A stretch of 54,699 nucleotides of DNA, taken from contig CAYYZW010000139.1 in assembly GCA_964476375.1 (NCBI GenBank), positions 1-54,699 of the forward strand. Direction: 5' to 3'. The notes under the pieces were generated by a model. That model was not told where the DNA came from. It was given only the letters and a program-made list of their open reading frames with translations, and did not search any database. A program made the translations under genes and the position numbers. The stretch comes from SAT2750 sp964476375 (GTDB lineage Bacteria > Planctomycetota > Planctomycetia > Pirellulales > Pirellulaceae). How positions within the stretch are numbered: position 1 is the first letter of the stretch; the number at the start of each line of letters is the position of its first letter. Of this stretch, positions 33,701 through 41,801 are shown piece after piece.

Positions 33701-35770
33701 GGCAGTCACGGAACCGGCGGTATTGGGACGCTCCACCATCGATGGTGAACGGGCTGCCTGGGCCACCTGCTGGGAACGCTGCACACGATTTTCACCCGAC
33801 CGGCTGATTGCCGGCTGGGCATCCTGCTCTGCCCGGGCGGCTGCCATGACCGACTGCTGCGAGACATTGCTGGTCGACGGGCTATCTGCCGCTGCCACCT
33901 GGGCGCGGGCAGCCGTGTCATTGTTGGTCGAGCGGTTGACCTGGACATTGGAGGCATTGACTGACCCCAGCTGGGACTGGGCACGTGGCTGGGATGCCTC
34001 GACCGACTCAACACGGTGGCCGGAGTCGATGGCCGTGCTGGCGGTCTGACGCTGGGCCGTATTGGTCGCCTGCCGCGCGGCAGTTGCCTCGGCATTGGCC
34101 GCCTGGCTGCTTGTCCTTGCCCGGTTGGCATTGGTCGCCGGATTGCGGATGGAAGTACTTGCCTGGTCTGCCTGGCTGACATTCTCTACCGCGCGTCGCG
34201 TGCTGGATGCCTGGGCCGCCTGACGCTCCACGTTGACTGCCGAGGCGTTGAGCTTGCTGGGAGCCGCAGATGCCACACCGACATTGGTCGCCTCCACCGG
34301 CGAGATCCGAGTGGTGGTGGCGGTGTTGGAATTCTGCTGGCGTGTCAGCTGGGCATCCTGGGATGCCGTGGCACTCGACTGCACCTGCCGGCGCTGGGCC
34401 TCGGCCTGCTGGGATTTCACTGGTTCACTGGTCGGCAGGTTCGCCGTCACGACCCGCTCAGTCGGCTGCGTAACGCTGCGAGCCGGTGCCGTGCGGGAAA
34501 CCGCTTCCAGGCTACGGGGCTGCTCCACCTGTTGCGTTTGCTGGGGAACAGGGACCGCCTCGCTGGGAGTAATGCTCTCCCGTTGAGTGAGCCGGCGCTC
34601 GAGGTTCTGGACCGGCCGAGGAGTCCTCGCCATCGTCACCTCCTGGGGGGTGGGCTGCTGGGGCGTGGGCTGCTGCCGAAGCTCCTGGCTGGCCTCGGCG
34701 ACCGGCTGTGGCTGTGGCTCGGCCTGGCTGGTCCGCGTGGTCTGCTGGCGCGCAAGCGTGTTCCGGGGCGTCGGGGATGGCTGGGGTGTCTTGCGGGCGA
34801 CCGCCTGCTCGGTGGGAACCGGGACGACCTGGGTGCGAGGCTGAGCGCTCGCCTGCTGACGGGCCTGCGGGGAATTGGTGCGGGAGGCGGTCTCGGTCAC
34901 CTCCTGCTGCTGGTTCTCCGCACGCTGCAGGTTGCTGGCCTGCTGCCGCTGCTGGCTGGCCGGCTGGACAGGCTGCACCTCTTGACGTGACGAGGCTGAC
35001 GTAGTTGCCCGTGCCGTCTGCTGGCTGTTGGCCTGCACGCTTGGTCGCGAACTGGGCTGTTGACGTGGCTGAACAGGCATTGCAACTGCCTGCGTACTGG
35101 CAGTCACAGGCTCGGCCTCTCGTCGACTGAGCTTCGACGACTGTTCACTCATCCGCGGGACCACCGGTGCCTGCTCCGCTCGCTGCTGGACCACTTCCGG
35201 TTGTGCCTGCTGTGGCTCTTCCACCGGACGGGGCTGCGGGGGCTGGGGAGTTTTCTGGGGCTCTGGCTCGGGTCGATCCACATCCCGGGGGACAGGCTCC
35301 GGTTCGGGCGTCTCCACCGGGCGTTCAATGTCCAGGTCCTCGGCAGGACGGTTGACACGCAGCGGATGTCGCTGGGGCACCGTGACCTGCTTCTTCTGCA
35401 TCACGTCGCGCTGGGCAACCTCCTCGGTCCAGGTGCGAGAGAAAATCGTGTTCTCGATCGCCAGGACGAGCAAGACCAGGTGAAGGATGGCACAGATCAC
35501 AACCGAGAACTGCATCGTTCGTCGCAGCCAGCGGTTGGCCGTGTATCCAAGCGTCAGCATCGAACTGAAGATCAACAGCCCCACAAGCACCATCGAGACC
35601 CAGGGGCTGGCATACCAGCGGGGGTCGTCAAAACGCTGGTAGGCCAGGATACTTCCCACCAGGAAACCACCCAGGACCACCAGCGCCATGTTGACCGGCC
35701 ACTGGTAGTCATCAAAAGTGGAACGCGTGGCCGGCTTGTATTTCCGCACGGTACGGCGATTCTTAGCCAT
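30785..35770 (-). CDS. Giant envelope-spanning protein: 3 TM, TonB-like Pro-rich tether, disordered core, terpenoid-cyclase-like toroid
   Basis: 1661 residues. A basic cytoplasmic N-terminus is followed by three membrane segments (27-44, 57-77, 87-107), with a basic loop (NRWLRRTMQ) inside, so the long remainder is extracytoplasmic. Residues 140-215 are rich in Pro-Glu/Pro-Gln (PEPEPQKTPQPPQPRPVEEP), like the TonB stalk. About 215-1290 are low-complexity Ala/Gln/Ser/Thr/Arg, Lys-poor and without Cys, and surely disordered. Residues about 1300-1661 form an alpha/alpha toroid of the prenyltransferase/squalene-cyclase type (AIELGLAFLARYQKEDGSWA, GLDFIVEAQHPERGGWRYTP, SVSGWMVTALESGRRAGL). No cyclase DXDD motif was seen, so binding rather than catalysis is likely. 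It lies 105 bases after exbD. It has no TonB C-terminal domain. Confidence 0.9.
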   Translation of the reverse strand: MAKNRRTVRKYKPATRSTFDDYQWPVNMALVVLGGFLVGSILAYQRFDDPRWYASPWVSMVLVGLLIFSSMLTLGYTANRWLRRTMQFSVVICAILHLVLLVLAIENTIFSRTWTEEVAQRDVMQKKQVTVPQRHPLRVNRPAEDLDIERPVETPEPEPVPRDVDRPEPEPQKTPQPPQPRPVEEPQQAQPEVVQQRAEQAPVVPRMSEQSSKLSRREAEPVTASTQAVAMPVQPRQQPSSRPSVQANSQQTARATTSASSRQEVQPVQPASQQRQQASNLQRAENQQQEVTETASRTNSPQARQQASAQPRTQVVPVPTEQAVARKTPQPSPTPRNTLARQQTTRTSQAEPQPQPVAEASQELRQQPTPQQPTPQEVTMARTPRPVQNLERRLTQRESITPSEAVPVPQQTQQVEQPRSLEAVSRTAPARSVTQPTERVVTANLPTSEPVKSQQAEAQRRQVQSSATASQDAQLTRQQNSNTATTTRISPVEATNVGVASAAPSKLNASAVNVERQAAQASSTRRAVENVSQADQASTSIRNPATNANRARTSSQAANAEATAARQATNTAQRQTASTAIDSGHRVESVEASQPRAQSQLGSVNASNVQVNRSTNNDTAARAQVAAADSPSTSNVSQQSVMAAARAEQDAQPAISRSGENRVQRSQQVAQAARSPSMVERPNTAGSVTASQNNSPSRPAAQALSRATTGTAGEGSSMNFDKSIAAAATAPANPSAAAQRERATSASQQAESTSATETASLPRRQAGAQQAEATRTPNVQQLANNIAAEQATEQTIDAAASVQRASASADSAESSSSIGQVQLDTGPMQVVSEQQVGRASGGGQPRVNLQATAEPLSRSPAGMRAPSISSTNVAELAAAPEAEAGTQAAATAIEAGRVTVERQVASANQDPTGAPVNARMQGDAQAVSGDSEAKAELTRASLQKAGQAGSPDDVLREQSLGATAGSSLAQRQATGLNAPQLSTEVAAPAPTQGENNAAPAGGSLEAADAQLARAKESTASESAGAQVARNVDMLAGATPGEPSPTAPLPRAEAVDATTGQPQLGGGNALPRQAAEGTPLASTNRAQVEEVAGAEASAGNVQGIPLDTEGTAGRVASGNPGTPLERSVGAPEGALAAPGSSNANGPVLGRAERSAAGAEGPTVTVADTPGGSLGRQGLEAKVSGAVGADIQVPEAGMPGDPMVVADEPGGGFQIGPVARQDAGGLKVSADALDGPGGLDEEFSQEIGIADRRAREESTDIQLKAARFVKKGLAGMPSMNAIAEVAQDSFKGRTSRDGGAKGAPPPQTEEAIELGLAFLARYQKEDGSWALDQFSRFDGRPVMESDSAATGLAVMAFQGAGYTHTQFKYKDALRAAIDSLVKHQDKSGDYYFAQGSEANQVARLYSHAIVTLALCEAYGMTQDPDLRDSVQKGLDFIVEAQHPERGGWRYTPGRESDTSVSGWMVTALESGRRAGLEVPDEALEKATSWLNRAQDPDQEYLYRYNPFAPDTVQQGHHRVVSKTMTSVGLLMRLYRGWKVSDPRAIEGAEYLKKHLPSIGRSKSGSQRDTYYWYYATQFMFHMGGDYWKAWNDRLYPILLNSQITRGDLAGSWDPRLPVADRWGPHAGRVYLTTMNLLSLEVHYRYLPLYDEKPFQPEVADGGK

Positions 35771-35875
35771 TCGTCCTGTCCCTTCGGCACTCCAGGTCGT
35801 TCTGCAGCACGAATCCCATTATTACCGAACTTCCCATCAGGAAGCGACTCCTCTTTTTATTCTTGTCCCGCGGTG

Positions 35876-36292
35876 CTAGGTCGCCCCCTCGGTAGCCACC
35901 GTGTAATTAAAGATCCCTGCCTTGTTACAGAGATTCATCACCGACGCCACAAAGGCAAAGGGGACTCGTTCGTCGGCACGGATCACGACCGGTTGCCCCA
36001 CCGGGTTATTGATTCGAGCCGTGCGAAGCAGGTTGAACAGTTCGTTCTCATCAACAAACTTTCCCCCCACAAAAAATTTCCCCTCCTCGTTGATATTGAT
36101 CGCGATCTCCTTCGGCTCCTCCGTCATCGGCTGGGCCTCGCTGGCCGTGGGCAACTGGACTTCCAGCTTGCGGTCCTCCTCCGCAAAACGAGTTGCCACG
36201 AGAAAGAAAATCAACAGCAAGAAGACAATATCGATCAGCGGGGTAAGGCTGAGCGTGGAGAGGGCGCGTCCCCTGGTAATCTTGACAGCCAA
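35876..36292 (-). CDS. ExbD/TolR family biopolymer transport protein
   Basis: 138 residues, typical for the family. One membrane segment follows a short basic N-terminus: STLSLTPLIDIVFLLLIFFL, with the essential proton-pathway aspartate at position 21. The periplasmic domain (about 38-138) has the usual QLPTASEAQP and a PVVIRADERVPFAFVASVMN helix. It works with ExbB/TolQ as a proton-driven motor in the inner membrane. Its gene is 30 bases downstream of the ExbB-like gene and precedes the giant tether gene, an order that suggests the giant protein takes the place of TonB/TolA. Confidence 0.95.
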   Translation of the reverse strand: MAVKITRGRALSTLSLTPLIDIVFLLLIFFLVATRFAEEDRKLEVQLPTASEAQPMTEEPKEIAININEEGKFFVGGKFVDENELFNLLRTARINNPVGQPVVIRADERVPFAFVASVMNLCNKAGIFNYTVATEGAT

Positions 36293-36322
36293 TTGAGGTC
36301 CCCTCCTTCCCCTGCTGACACA

Positions 36323-37288
36323 CTAGTTGGATGCTTCGCTCTCTGGCACCGCTGATTCCCCACCCGGGGATGAATCTTCCAAGTCTCCATCAGAATCCCC
36401 TGATTCCTTGTCCTGCAGGGAGGATGGGCTAAAGCGAACCCGGCCTTCATATCGCTCAACCTGCGGCATCAAGCTGAACAGCAACTCATCGATCTCGTGA
36501 AACATCTGCTGCACTCGTCCCTCGAAGTAGTGGGAGAAAATGGCAGCCGGGATGGCCACGATCAAGCCGCCCAGCGTGGTAACCAGTGCCACGTAAATCC
36601 CCTCGGCAAGGAAATCCGCCTTGTTGCGACCGGCCGGAAGCTGGGTAGTGTCATGGAAGGCCCGGATCATTCCCCAGACCGTTCCCAGCAGGCCCATCAG
36701 GGGTGTCACCGCGGCCGCCAGGTTTAACCAGCGGACATTGGCATAAAGTCGATTCGCCTCTCGGTCACTCGCCTCCGCCACCGCATGCTCGATTTCTGAT
36801 TGCGGGCGTCCCACCTTGACCAGCATGGACCGGATGACATTGGCGGCAGCCGAGGGATTCCGCTGGCAGATCCGGTAAGCCTGGCGAGGATCAAAGGCTT
36901 CCTGGTTGGCGGCCAGGTCCCCCAGTTCATCAATCAGGGGTGGCGGCATGACCCGGTCACGGCGCATTCCCATCGATCGTTCAATCACGAAGGTGACCAT
37001 CACCAGGGACATCAGCCCGATCGGGATCATGAACCTGCCGCCCTTCATGATCAGGCTGAAAATATCGATCCCCTCCATCTCGGTGCGGTCCAGTTCTCCG
37101 TCTCCTGACTGGCTGGAGCTCTCCCCCTCTCCCACCGCGTCGGTCCCCTCCGCAGCGGGGCCAGCCTGCCCTCCGTCCTGTGCCCAAACCGGACCCTGGA
37201 AGAAAACCAGCAGGGACCAGGCTATGACCAGCACCAGGGCCAGGGTGCTCAACGTCCTGATCAGGCGCTGTTGGAAGTGGAATATCAA
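36323..37288 (-). CDS. MotA/TolQ/ExbB family proton channel protein
   Basis: 321 residues. An N-terminal signal-like segment (LIRTLSTLALVLVIAWSLLV) and an acidic 50-residue linker precede the core, longer than E. coli TolQ. The core has TM1 (about 85-105, FMIPIGLMSLVMVTFVIERS), a cytoplasmic loop, and TM2/TM3 (about 185-260; LAAAVTPLMGLLGTVWGMIR and YVALVTTLGGLIVAIPAAIF). The TPLMGLLGTVxGMIxAF signature is intact. The tail is acidic and Ser-rich (QDKESGDSDGDLEDS). It forms the pentameric channel around an ExbD dimer. It is the second gene of the operon, 66 bases after the TPR gene. Confidence 0.95.
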   Translation of the reverse strand: MIFHFQQRLIRTLSTLALVLVIAWSLLVFFQGPVWAQDGGQAGPAAEGTDAVGEGESSSQSGDGELDRTEMEGIDIFSLIMKGGRFMIPIGLMSLVMVTFVIERSMGMRRDRVMPPPLIDELGDLAANQEAFDPRQAYRICQRNPSAAANVIRSMLVKVGRPQSEIEHAVAEASDREANRLYANVRWLNLAAAVTPLMGLLGTVWGMIRAFHDTTQLPAGRNKADFLAEGIYVALVTTLGGLIVAIPAAIFSHYFEGRVQQMFHEIDELLFSLMPQVERYEGRVRFSPSSLQDKESGDSDGDLEDSSPGGESAVPESEASN

Positions 37289-37354
37289 TTCATGCCTCGA
37301 TTCTCTGACGGCGAGCGACCACGGGGTGAACCCGACACGGCAGCCCCGGCCACT

Positions 37355-40300
37355 CTATCCCTTGTTCAGTTCTGCCAGCCTCTTTTTCGCGTTCGCTGCC
37401 GAGATGCTCTCGGGGTGTTGGTCCACAATGTACATGTAGAAACCCTTTGCCTCGGACAGGTATTTATCCTTGTCCGCTGCTGTCTTGGCTGCTCCGGCAA
37501 GCACCTCGGAACAGATGGCTGCCTCGGTCGCGGAAAGATGCTGGAACTTCTTGACTTCATCCAGCGCCTTGTCCGCCCCAAAACCAAACATGACCCGCTG
37601 ATACTGTCGAATCGCATCGGCATGTTTTTTTTGTCCAAACCGGATAGCGCCCATGTAGAAGCGGGCCTCGGCACCAGTGGCATTGCGTGAACCGGTTGCC
37701 ACCACCTCGAACAACTCATCCGCCTTGTCATACTCTTTCTTCCCGTAATGAGCCCGTCCTGCTGTCAACTGTGCCTGCGGCAGGTAGACCGAGTCCGGGT
37801 GATTTTCGATCACCTGGTTGACCAGGGCCAGGCTCTCGTCGAACTGCTTCAGCTGCCGGGCCGACTGGCCACCATGCAAGAGGACCAGCTCGGCAAACTG
37901 CCCGGCAGACAACTTGGCATCCACCAGGGGCTTGTAGAGTCCAAGGGCCTCTTCCCACTTCCCCTGCTTGAAATGGCACTCGGCCAGCATGAAACGACCA
38001 TCGCTGGCAAAAGGCCCTTCTGCAAAATCGCTCACCTGGGCCTGGAAAGTTTCCTCCGCCTTGGGGAAATCATCCAGCTTGTAATGGGCCCAGCCCGTCT
38101 TGTGAAGAACCGCCTCATGGATCTCTGCTGCCGGCATGCTCTTGAGGGCCAGAACGTAGCTGGCCAGCGCCTCGCCGAACTTGTTGTTCCTGTACTGGTC
38201 TTCCCCGATGCGATAGTAAGCATCAGCGACGAACGTGCTTTCCTTGTAGTCCCTGGTGATCCCCACGAACGCTTCCACCGCCTCAGCCTGCTTGCCGGCG
38301 CCCAGGTAGGCCCAGCCGAGGTCATAAAGAACGGCATCGCGACGGGGAAAATCAGGATAGGCATCGTAAAGGTTCTTGAACGAAGCGATTGCCTCCTCGA
38401 ACTTCTTATCATCCAGTTGTCCACGACCTCGCCGGTAACCTGTATCGGCCTGGGCAAGCAGTGCCACCTTCTTGATCTCATGGTCCGGGAACTGTTTCAC
38501 CAGGTCGGTGAAGACAGCATCCGCAGCATCCACCTCATCGAGTCCAAGCAGGTCGTAGCCCTTGTTGTACATCGCGTAGGGGACATAGGGTGATTTGGCA
38601 AAGGCTTCCAGTAACTGGTCATATTGCTTGATTGCCTCCGCTGGTTTCTTTTCCGCATCGAGAACTTCTCCCAAGCGGTAGTGAGCCTGTCCCTTGTGTC
38701 GGCCCTCGGGGAAATCACCCAGTAGCCGTTCGAGTGTTGCTCGCGATTCGGCCAGTTTTTTCTCCATGTACTGGGCCCGGGCGAGGTAAAGCAACGCATC
38801 GTCTGCCTGCCCCCCCTTGGGGGCGGCTTCCAGTGAAGCGGCCAGGGATGTTGCTGCCTCGGCAAAACGTTCCTTGAAAAAGTGTGCCGAACCGACCATG
38901 AAATGCGCCTGGCCCTGGTCCTCTGGACCCGCCAGCTTGTCCAGGATGCCCGTCACGAATGCAACCGTCTCGTCATATTTCTTTTGAAAATGAAGGATCT
39001 CTCCCAGTCTCAATTGCCACGATGAAAACTGGGGATGGCCGGCATGGTTTTCCAGCAACTGCCTGAAAGTCGTCTCCGCCTCGGGCAACTTGTCCCGCTG
39101 CACGTGGGCTTCACCAAGCAGGTAAAGGACGTCCGGAAGCAAGGCATGGTTTTTGAACTTGTCCTGGAAAGTCGTGGCCCGGGCCACCGCAGCATCCTGT
39201 TGCTTCAGATCAAGCAGCGTGAAAGTCGCGTTATAGAGTGCCTGCGGAGCGATCGGGCTGTCGGCATGGTTGTCCGCGACCTGGAGGTAGTGCTTGAGTG
39301 CCTCCGGCTTCTCTCCTTTATCAAGCAGGGCATCGCCACGATCGACAAGCAACTCTGGCAGGAAGGGGCTTCCGGTGGCCAGCGGCAGTGCCACGGATGT
39401 CATCTCCAGCACCGCATCAAGCTGCTTGGCGCTGAGCTGAATCCGGCTCGCCCAGTGTGCCGCCTCGGCCGTCTCGGCCCCCTTCAGGGCGATCACCTTC
39501 TGGAACCACTCCAACGCCGGCTCGTTCTTCTTGGCATTGAAATAACAGCGCCCGACCGAGAGCCGGGATTCTGCCACAAAAGCCGAATCGGCATGTTCAT
39601 CGACCACCCTGTTGTAGATCGCCGCGGCATCCTCGTGGCGTTTCAGCCGCGCCAGGCAACCGGCCTGCCGGTAGAGGGCGAAATCGAGTTGCGGGAAGTC
39701 GGTCTCCGTCACCATGGCGGCAAACAGTTTTTCCGCTTCCTCGACATTCCCGCCTCGAAAGATCACATCGGCTTTACGCAACTTGACCTCGGAGGCCAGC
39801 TTATCCTCCGGAAACTCCTCCAGGAAAAGGTCATAGAGCTTGCCCGCCTCCTGGTCCTTTTTCCGCTCCTCGTAAGTCACTCCAAGGGCATAGAGACCAA
39901 TATTGCGCACGTTGGACTTGGCATAGGTGACGTTGTCCACAAGTTCCTGGTAACTGGCGATGGCCTCGTCCAGGTTACCCAGCCTGTAATGGGATTCCCC
40001 GCGAAAATAAAGCCCATCGTCTGCAAACGGCCCCTTGGCGTACTTCGAAATCCCATCGGAAAAAGCAGTAATCGAGTCAGCCAGCAGGGCGGACCGGTCA
40101 TCCCCCTTCTTCTCAGCGGCAATCGTGAAGCGACACCAGCCGAGCTGGTAGTACGCTTCCTCGGTGAATTCAAACGGCTTGTACTTGGTGACGGTGAGAT
40201 CGAAAGAGGCGGCTGCTTGACTGTACTGTTTCTGCTCCCTCTGGCAGACTCCCAGGTAAAACTGTGCTTTCTTTGCCAGCGGGTCGGCAGGAAATGTCTT

Positions 40301-40534
40301 TATCAGCCGCTGCCATTCCTCGACAGCAATGTCAAAGAGTTTCTTGTTCTGAAAGTTGGCAGCATCTCCATAAATCGCTACCGCCTTGGGATTTGATTTT
40401 TCCGCCTCCTTTTCTTCTTCCTTTTCATCCTGCCCAAGAGCCCGTGCGGAGAGCAGGCCAGTGGTCGACATGCCCAGCAGGCAAAGAAAAACGATCTGGA
40501 ACCAACGGGTGGGTCTGTTTTTTCTGGCCATCAT
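37355..40534 (-). CDS. Very large periplasmic TPR protein (CpoB/YbgF-like repeats)
   Basis: About 1059 residues from the ATG at 40534; ATG 40531 is equivalent, and a frame from 40618 would put 28 residues before the signal. The signal peptide (RWFQIVFLCLLGMSTTGLLS) is followed by an acidic/Lys stretch and then more than twenty TPR-type repeats, many of the 'KAxFYLGxCxxxxKxYxxAxxxF' Tol-Pal/YbgF form (KAQFYLGVCQREQKQYSQAA, DAYYRIGEDQYRNNKFGEAL). In E. coli the far shorter CpoB works with the Tol motor and peptidoglycan synthesis. Here the gene heads the exbB-exbD-giant operon, so a scaffold role for the same machine is likely. A candidate promoter lies at 40650-40679. Confidence 0.88.
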   Translation of the reverse strand: MMARKNRPTRWFQIVFLCLLGMSTTGLLSARALGQDEKEEEKEAEKSNPKAVAIYGDAANFQNKKLFDIAVEEWQRLIKTFPADPLAKKAQFYLGVCQREQKQYSQAAASFDLTVTKYKPFEFTEEAYYQLGWCRFTIAAEKKGDDRSALLADSITAFSDGISKYAKGPFADDGLYFRGESHYRLGNLDEAIASYQELVDNVTYAKSNVRNIGLYALGVTYEERKKDQEAGKLYDLFLEEFPEDKLASEVKLRKADVIFRGGNVEEAEKLFAAMVTETDFPQLDFALYRQAGCLARLKRHEDAAAIYNRVVDEHADSAFVAESRLSVGRCYFNAKKNEPALEWFQKVIALKGAETAEAAHWASRIQLSAKQLDAVLEMTSVALPLATGSPFLPELLVDRGDALLDKGEKPEALKHYLQVADNHADSPIAPQALYNATFTLLDLKQQDAAVARATTFQDKFKNHALLPDVLYLLGEAHVQRDKLPEAETTFRQLLENHAGHPQFSSWQLRLGEILHFQKKYDETVAFVTGILDKLAGPEDQGQAHFMVGSAHFFKERFAEAATSLAASLEAAPKGGQADDALLYLARAQYMEKKLAESRATLERLLGDFPEGRHKGQAHYRLGEVLDAEKKPAEAIKQYDQLLEAFAKSPYVPYAMYNKGYDLLGLDEVDAADAVFTDLVKQFPDHEIKKVALLAQADTGYRRGRGQLDDKKFEEAIASFKNLYDAYPDFPRRDAVLYDLGWAYLGAGKQAEAVEAFVGITRDYKESTFVADAYYRIGEDQYRNNKFGEALASYVLALKSMPAAEIHEAVLHKTGWAHYKLDDFPKAEETFQAQVSDFAEGPFASDGRFMLAECHFKQGKWEEALGLYKPLVDAKLSAGQFAELVLLHGGQSARQLKQFDESLALVNQVIENHPDSVYLPQAQLTAGRAHYGKKEYDKADELFEVVATGSRNATGAEARFYMGAIRFGQKKHADAIRQYQRVMFGFGADKALDEVKKFQHLSATEAAICSEVLAGAAKTAADKDKYLSEAKGFYMYIVDQHPESISAANAKKRLAELNKG

Positions 40535-40649
40535 TGAATCTCTATGGGGTGCTACTGTTTCAACTACAGGGAATCGCGCCGTCTCCAGTTTACCGCCTGC
40601 CCGAAAACGTGGAAACAACTAGTGACCTAAACCGTGGTACTCCACAACG

Positions 40650-40679
40650 ATTATTCCGGTTCGGCAAGGAAGTTTCCAA
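40650..40679 (-). promoter_or_regulatory. Possible promoter of the TPR-ExbBD operon
   Basis: On the minus strand TTGGAA (40674-40679, four of six matches) and AATAAT (40650-40655, five of six) are 18 bases apart. The expected start near 40643 leaves a leader of about 109 nt before the ATG at 40534. Plausible but not strong. Confidence 0.4.
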
Positions 40680-40757
40680 CTGATTCTGCTAGAAAGCCGA
40701 TGAAATCTGAAGGGGATGGGTACAAGATCCAACGACCCTGATCCCCTGCTTTCTCGT

Positions 40758-40771
40758 ACCATAGCTATGGT
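40758..40771. promoter_or_regulatory. 14-base perfect palindrome between divergent genes
   Basis: ACCATAGCTATGGT is fully self-complementary. It lies 46 bases before the epimerase start (40817) and about 90 bases upstream of the TPR operon's candidate promoter. A dimeric regulator's operator is possible. The rest of the 282-base gap 40535-40816 shows no reading frame with gene-like features. Confidence 0.35.
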
Positions 40772-40816
40772 TACCACCTATCCGAAAAACCCGCCTGTCC
40801 CAAGGACATCTGAGCC

Positions 40817-41800
40817 GTGAGAAAATCACTCGTCACTGGGGGAGCCGGTTTCATCGGTTCCCACCTGGCCGAAGCGCTGCTGGAACGCGGTGACAGCGTC
40901 ACCGTGGTTGACGACGTCTCCACCGGATGCCTGGAGAATCTCTCGGCAATTCTCGACCATCCCCGGTTGACATTCGTGGAGGGGACCGTGGAGGAGGCAG
41001 GACTGGTCGAGCAGCTGGTTGCCGGCCAGGACCAGGTGTACCACCTGGCAGCGGCCGTGGGAGTGGCACTGATCGCCCGCCAGCCGATCGAGACAATCCA
41101 GCGGAACATCCATCCCACGCAGCTGATTCTTGCCGAGCTCCAGAAACGGCACCAGGCGGGAGAAAAAGTCCGCACTTTCTTTGCCAGCACCAGCGAGGTC
41201 TACGGGAAGAACCCCAAGGAGACCTGGTGCGAGGAAGATGACCTGGTACTGGGAGCAACAACGCGCCCACGCTGGTCTTACGGGGCGTCCAAGGCGATCG
41301 ATGAATTCCTGGCCCTCGCCTGCTGGAGACAATACCAGCTGCCGGTGATCGTCGGGCGATTCTTCAACGTGGTCGGCCCCCGACAGAGCGGATCCTATGG
41401 CATGGTACTGCCACGGTTTGTCGAAGCAGCGGTGGCCGGTGATCCCCTCGTGGTCCACGATGATGGCCAGCAGATCCGCTGCTTTGCCCACGTCGACGAT
41501 GTGATCCGGGCGGTCCTGGGACTGATGGAAACAGACCAGGCGGTTGGGCAGGTCATCAACATTGGCAGTGACCAGCCTGTCTCGATCCTGGGACTTGCCG
41601 AGCTGGTCGTACAACTGGCAGGAAGCGAATCCCAGATCACTTTCCAGAGCTACACGGATGCTTACGATGCCGACTTCGAGGACATTCGCCGCCGGGTTCC
41701 GGAACTGGGACGGCTCAAATCGCTGATCGATGATCCGATTGAGCACGACCTGGAATCTATTATCCGCGATGTTATCGCTGCCAGCTGCCAGGGCAGCTAG
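40817..41800 (+). CDS. NAD-dependent sugar-nucleotide epimerase/dehydratase
   Basis: 327 residues from a GTG, which places the Rossmann strand at the very N-terminus as expected (KSLVTGGAGFIGSHL; GGAGFIG 8-14). The acid-base pair Tyr155-x3-Lys159 (SYGASK) and the preceding FASTSEVYG (121-130) are intact. A substrate-binding region, VVGPRQSGSYGMVLPRFV, follows. It belongs to the extended SDR family with UDP-glucose 4-epimerase, dTDP-glucose 4,6-dehydratase and UDP-glucuronate decarboxylase. WCEEDDLVLGATTRPRWSYG is closest by eye to the decarboxylase/dehydratase group; the exact reaction is not decided. It probably supplies an activated sugar for surface polysaccharide. Its stop is one base from the stop of the convergent pilin-like gene. 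Confidence 0.92.
   Translation: MRKSLVTGGAGFIGSHLAEALLERGDSVTVVDDVSTGCLENLSAILDHPRLTFVEGTVEEAGLVEQLVAGQDQVYHLAAAVGVALIARQPIETIQRNIHPTQLILAELQKRHQAGEKVRTFFASTSEVYGKNPKETWCEEDDLVLGATTRPRWSYGASKAIDEFLALACWRQYQLPVIVGRFFNVVGPRQSGSYGMVLPRFVEAAVAGDPLVVHDDGQQIRCFAHVDDVIRAVLGLMETDQAVGQVINIGSDQPVSILGLAELVVQLAGSESQITFQSYTDAYDADFEDIRRRVPELGRLKSLIDDPIEHDLESIIRDVIAASCQGS
41783..41798 (+). terminator. Hairpin at the end of the epimerase gene
   Basis: AGCTGCC-AG-GGCAGCT (7-base perfect arms) overlaps the last codons and stop of the epimerase gene and is followed by a pyrimidine-rich stretch (cttcttcctc) rather than a pure T run. A possible terminator; it may also be coding coincidence. Confidence 0.3.
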
Positions 41801-41801
41801 G

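Noticed and set aside
35060..36355. 431-codon plus-strand frame across the giant gene start and exbD
   Set aside because: It crosses two genes with firm motifs on the other strand, and its product is compositionally biased.
39035..40396. 453-codon plus-strand frame
   Set aside because: Antisense to the TPR protein, whose repeats are regular; a shadow frame.
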